A DNA stretch of 64,000 nt from Actinomycetota bacterium (lineage in GTDB: Bacteria; Actinomycetota; Thermoleophilia; Gaiellales; Gaiellaceae), in assembly GCA_003161615.1 (NCBI GenBank), contig PMOB01000010.1:1-64000 (forward strand), in the 5' to 3' direction. A model generated the notes under the pieces. It was not told where the DNA came from. It ran no database searches and saw nothing but the letters and a program-made list of their open reading frames with translations. Both the position numbers and the translations under genes were made by a program. This document shows positions 60,677 through 64,000 of this stretch, one piece after another (within the stretch, counting starts at the first letter, position 1; every line of letters starts with the position of its first letter).

Positions 60677-61548
60677 GCGAACACCTCCCTGTGCTCGTCG
60701 TCGTCTTCGGTTGCCTCGTTCTCGAACTCGCGGCCGGTCGCCGCGAAGAACGCCTCCTCGAGCGTCTCGACGCCGAAGCGCTTCTTCACGTCGGAGACCG
60801 GTTCGAGGAAGAGCAGCCGGCCGCGGTCGAGCAGCCCGATCCGGTCGGCGAGCGATTCCGCCTCGGCCATGTCGTGCGTGCAAAGGAGGATCGTCGCGTC
60901 GTGCTCGGCCCGGACCTGGCGGATGAAGTCCTGCACCTCGAGCTTCGAGCGCGGGTCGAGACCCGTCGTCGGCTCGTCGAGCAGCAACAGGACAGGCGAG
61001 GTCAGGAGCGCCCTGGCGAGGGCGACCTTCTGCTGCATCCCGCGGGACAGGTTCTCCATCGCCTCGCCGCGCCTCTCGGCCGGGAAGCCGACCTTCTCGA
61101 GGATTTCGGGGATGGCCGTGCGCGTCTGCCTCGGCGTCATCCCGTAGAAGCGCGACGCGTACGAGAGGTTCTCGGCGGCGGACATCTTCTTGAAGAAGCT
61201 CGCCTCGACGGAGACGCGGTTGACGAGCCGGCGGATCGCCTGCGTTTCCTCGAACGCGTCGTGGCCGAAGATCCGCGCCTCGCCGCCGTCGTTGATCAGC
61301 AGCGTCGAGAGGAGGCGGACCAGCGTCGACTTTCCCGAGCCGTTCTGGCCGAGGATTGCGACGCACTCGCCACGGGCGATCGTGAAGGTGACGTCGGCGA
61401 GCGCCGGCCACGGACGCTTGCGGGCGAAGCGACCCGCTTTGCGGTCCTTCCGGCGGAAGGTCTTGCGCAGATCGCGCACCTCGACGGCGGGCACCCCGCG
61501 GTCGAGACGTGCGGCCAACTCAGATGTGGATGTTGCGACGGTAGACAT
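60673..61548 (-). CDS. ABC transporter ATP-binding protein
   Basis: CVAILGQNGSGKSTLVRLLSTLLINDGGEARIFG; ENLSRGMQQKVALARALLTSPVLLLLDEPTTGLDPRSKLEV. Confidence 0.95.
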   Translation of the reverse strand: MSTVATSTSELAARLDRGVPAVEVRDLRKTFRRKDRKAGRFARKRPWPALADVTFTIARGECVAILGQNGSGKSTLVRLLSTLLINDGGEARIFGHDAFEETQAIRRLVNRVSVEASFFKKMSAAENLSYASRFYGMTPRQTRTAIPEILEKVGFPAERRGEAMENLSRGMQQKVALARALLTSPVLLLLDEPTTGLDPRSKLEVQDFIRQVRAEHDATILLCTHDMAEAESLADRIGLLDRGRLLFLEPVSDVKKRFGVETLEEAFFAATGREFENEATEDDDEHREVFA

Positions 61549-61555
61549 GCTGCTC

Positions 61556-61570
61556 CTTCGGAAATCGAAG
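61556..61570 (-). promoter_or_regulatory. SD-proximal hairpin upstream of ABC ATPase gene
   Basis: Minus CTTCG-ATTTC-CGAAG, overlapping SD AAGGAG (61553-61558). Confidence 0.5.
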
Positions 61571-61614
61571 TACGGAACGGAGGACGGAATGCCGCCGACT
61601 GGCGGCGCGCGGAC

Positions 61615-61692
61615 CTAACGGGTGCCGCGCGGGCCGAGGAGGCGCGCGGTAGCGCCACCCGGCTTCCTGTCCATCACGTTCGTGAGCAACAT
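61615..61692 (-). CDS. Putative 25-aa leader peptide
   Basis: ATG...TAG: MLLTNVMDRKPGGATARLLGPRGTR, between a promoter and the ABC ATPase gene. Confidence 0.45.
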   Translation of the reverse strand: MLLTNVMDRKPGGATARLLGPRGTR

Positions 61693-61701
61693 GGTCTCGC
61701 C

Positions 61702-61730
61702 AGGCTAGGCGCTCTTGCGCACTTCGTCAA
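61702..61730 (-). promoter_or_regulatory. Sigma70-type promoter for ABC exporter operon
   Basis: TTGACG - 17 nt - TAGCCT on minus strand. Confidence 0.7.
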
Positions 61731-61772
61731 ATGTCGCCTCTGAGCAGGTGTTTGCGCGCTAGCGTTCGGTCA

Positions 61773-62489
61773 ATGGCCGGCCGCTACCAGTTCGTCGACT
61801 GCCGCTGGGAGCTCGGGGATCCCGACGCCGGTCGCCGCGCCTACCTCGCCGGCCATGTCCCGGGCGCATCGTTTCTCGACGTCGACGCGGACCTCTCGGA
61901 CTTGTCGGTGCAGGGCGCGGGGCGCCATCCGCTTCCGTCCGCCGCGGCGTTCGCTGGCGCCGCCGGCCGCGCCGGGATCGGTGCGGGCGTCTTCGTGGTC
62001 GCGTACGGGACGATGGGCGGCGCCGAGCGGCTGTGGTGGCTGCTCCGCCATTTCGGACACGACGACTGCGCCGTCGTGATCGGCGGCATCGCGGCGTGGG
62101 GCGGCCAGCTGCGTGCCGGCGATGAGGAGATCGAGCCCGCCGAATTCGTCCCGCGCGAGCGCGAAGGCGACACGATCACGGCAGAGGAGATCGTCCGCCG
62201 CCTGGCCGATCCGTCGCTCCTGCGCGTCGATGCGCGGACCGCCAACCGCTGGCGCGGCGAGCCGAACGAGATCGACGACCCGCCGGGCCGGATTCCGGGC
62301 GCAGCCAACGCGCCGTGGAACGAGCCGCTGCCGGAGCTGCCCGCGGGAGAGCTCGCCGCCTACTGCGGCTCTGGCGTCAGCTCATGCGTCACCCTCCACC
62401 GCGCCTGGCTCGCGGGCCGCGAAGGCCGGCTCTACCCCGGCTCGTGGAGCGAGTGGTCGAAGCGCGGCCTGCCGCTCGAGCGCGGCTAG
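61773..62489 (+). CDS. Sulfurtransferase (two rhodanese domains)
   Basis: FVDCRWELGDPDAGRRAYLAGHVPGASFLDVDADLS; DPPGRIPGAANAPWNEPL; AAYCGSGVSSCVTLHRAWLAGREG...YPGSWSEWS. Confidence 0.94.
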   Translation: MAGRYQFVDCRWELGDPDAGRRAYLAGHVPGASFLDVDADLSDLSVQGAGRHPLPSAAAFAGAAGRAGIGAGVFVVAYGTMGGAERLWWLLRHFGHDDCAVVIGGIAAWGGQLRAGDEEIEPAEFVPREREGDTITAEEIVRRLADPSLLRVDARTANRWRGEPNEIDDPPGRIPGAANAPWNEPLPELPAGELAAYCGSGVSSCVTLHRAWLAGREGRLYPGSWSEWSKRGLPLERG

Positions 62490-63850
62490 CGGCGGACGCC
62501 GGCGCTCGCGGCTGAGAGCGCGAACTTCGTCAGCGACTTCGGCATCCGCTGCGCGGACTTGACCGTGGCGTGGAGGGCTTCTGCGAACTCCTCGACGTCC
62601 TCGTCCGAGAGGCAGAGCGGCGGCAGCACCTTGACGACGGCCATGTTGTGGCCGGCGACCTGGGTGAGGATCCGGTGCCGCGTGAAGAGCGGCACGACGA
62701 CGAGCTGCGCGAAGAGTCCCTTCTGCATCCGCTCGATCAGCCGCCAGGACGTCCGCCCGGATTTCGGCTCGGTGAACTCGATTGCCCACATCAGCCCGAG
62801 CCCGCGCACCTCGCTCGCGACCTCGAAGTCCTCGACGAGCGGCCGGGTCAGCTTGAGCAGCTTCTCGCCGAGGCGGGCGCTCTCCTCCACCAGCCGGCGG
62901 TCGCGCAACTCCTGGAGCGTTGCGAGGCCGGCCGCCATGCCGAGCTCGTTCGGCGCGAACGTCGAGCCGTGGGAGACCGCGTGCTCCATCGAGTCGAACA
63001 CGGCCTCGTGCACCGCGCGCGACATGAGCAGCCCGCCGACGGGGACGTAGCCGCCGGAGAGCGACTTCGCGACCGGAACGAGATCCGGCTCGAGCCCCCA
63101 GTGCTCGAACGCGAACATCCGGCCCGTCCGGCCGAAGCCGGTCTGCACCTCGTCGACGGCGAACAGCGTCCCGTAGCGGCGGCACAACTCCTGCGCGCCC
63201 TGGAGATAACCGTCCGGCGGCAGATGGACGCCCTTCCCCTGGATCGGCTCGACGAGGAAGATCGCGACGTCCTCGCGCCGCAGCTCGGCCTCGAGCGCGC
63301 CGAGGTCGCCGAACGGCACCTGCGCGAAGCCGGGCAGGAGTGGCTGGAAGCGGTCGGTGAACTCGGGACAGCCGTTTGCCGAGAGGGCGCCGAGGGTCAA
63401 CCCGTGGAAGCCGTGCTCGCACGAGATCACGCGCTCGCGCTTCGTCGCGGCGCGGCCAAGCTTCAGCGCCGCCTCGACCGCCTCGGTGCCGGTGCTCGTG
63501 AAAAGACAGCGCTCGATCCGTCCGCCGGCGAGCTCGATGAGCTGCTCGGCCAGCAGGCCGGGGAGAAGAGTCGTCCCCATCGCGAGCATCCCGGGCGTCT
63601 CGAGCTCGAGCGCCTCGACGAGTGCCGCCCGCACGCGCGGGTTGTTGCGGCCGACGTTGTACATCCCGAAGCCGCCGAGCATGTCGAGGTAGCGCTTGCC
63701 GTCCTCATCGAAGAGATAGGCGCCTTCGGCGCGCGCCCACGTCCGGTCGAAGTCGATCGTTCGGAGAACGCGGACGAACTGCGGGTTGATCGAGCGCGCC
63801 CAGAGGTCGAGATCCTCGCCGCGCCGTGCGTCGAGCAGCTCCCGCAACAT
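62486..63850 (-). CDS. Class III aminotransferase (PLP-dependent)
   Basis: CLFTSTGTEAVEAALKLGRAAT; LFAVDEVQTGFGRTGRMFAFEHWGLEPDLVPVAKSLSGGYVPVGGLLMS. Confidence 0.94.
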   Translation of the reverse strand: MLRELLDARRGEDLDLWARSINPQFVRVLRTIDFDRTWARAEGAYLFDEDGKRYLDMLGGFGMYNVGRNNPRVRAALVEALELETPGMLAMGTTLLPGLLAEQLIELAGGRIERCLFTSTGTEAVEAALKLGRAATKRERVISCEHGFHGLTLGALSANGCPEFTDRFQPLLPGFAQVPFGDLGALEAELRREDVAIFLVEPIQGKGVHLPPDGYLQGAQELCRRYGTLFAVDEVQTGFGRTGRMFAFEHWGLEPDLVPVAKSLSGGYVPVGGLLMSRAVHEAVFDSMEHAVSHGSTFAPNELGMAAGLATLQELRDRRLVEESARLGEKLLKLTRPLVEDFEVASEVRGLGLMWAIEFTEPKSGRTSWRLIERMQKGLFAQLVVVPLFTRHRILTQVAGHNMAVVKVLPPLCLSDEDVEEFAEALHATVKSAQRMPKSLTKFALSAASAGVRR

Positions 63851-63910
63851 GGATTGAGCCTAGCTCAGCCCGAACGGCCGGTCCGCGCGCCCCGGCACAA
63901 TGTCGCCGGC

Positions 63911-63982
63911 GCCCCCGTAGCTCAGTGGATAGAGCAGCGGTTTCCTAAACCGCGTGCGCAAGTTCGATTCTTGCCGGGGGCA
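63911..63982 (+). tRNA. tRNA-Arg (CCT)
   Basis: GCCCCCGTAGCTCAGTGGATAGAGCAGCGGTTTCCTAAACCGCGTGCGCAAGTTCGATTCTTGCCGGGGGCA. Confidence 0.96.
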
Positions 63983-64000
63983 TCCGCCTAGTCGTCTCTC

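Noticed and set aside
62570-63991. 473-aa plus ORF opposite the class III aminotransferase
   Set aside because: Shadow ORF that also runs through tRNA-Arg

Overview
The window is a high-GC bacterial chromosome segment, most likely actinobacterial and plausibly Thermoleophilia-like (taxonomy is inference). It spans the replication-origin neighbourhood. The gyrA(partial)-gyrB-dciA/DUF721-recF-dnaN-dnaA block is on the minus strand, facing rpmH-rnpA-yidD-yidC-jag-rsmG-parA-parB on the plus strand. Downstream lie cell-wall/kinase genes, Moco genes, trehalose genes, a ccmABC(D)-hemX-hemACD supercluster, NCS2 permease, arginase, rarA, ppgK/ndh, an ECF42-type sigma factor/DGPF pair, an MrfA-type helicase, a TPP riboswitch with thiD-thiM-thiL, polX, and an ABC exporter operon. 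Three tRNAs are present (Ile-GAT, Phe-GAA, Arg-CCT). I found no rRNA, CRISPR array, prophage or recognisable IS. The most interesting signals are regulatory: (1) intrinsic-terminator-like hairpins in the gyrB and rpmH leaders; (2) many TAnnnT -10 boxes 4-9 nt upstream of start codons, including two 18-20 bp divergent intergenic regions with overlapping -10s, suggesting leaderless and bidirectional promoters; (3) a promoter plus 25-codon leader ORF plus Shine-Dalgarno hairpin ahead of the ABC exporter operon; (4) two parS-like palindromes sharing the half-site GTTTCCAC; (5) a TPP riboswitch whose P1 can include the thiD start codon. No wholly new protein system is evident. All calls come from reading the sequence, with no database searches.
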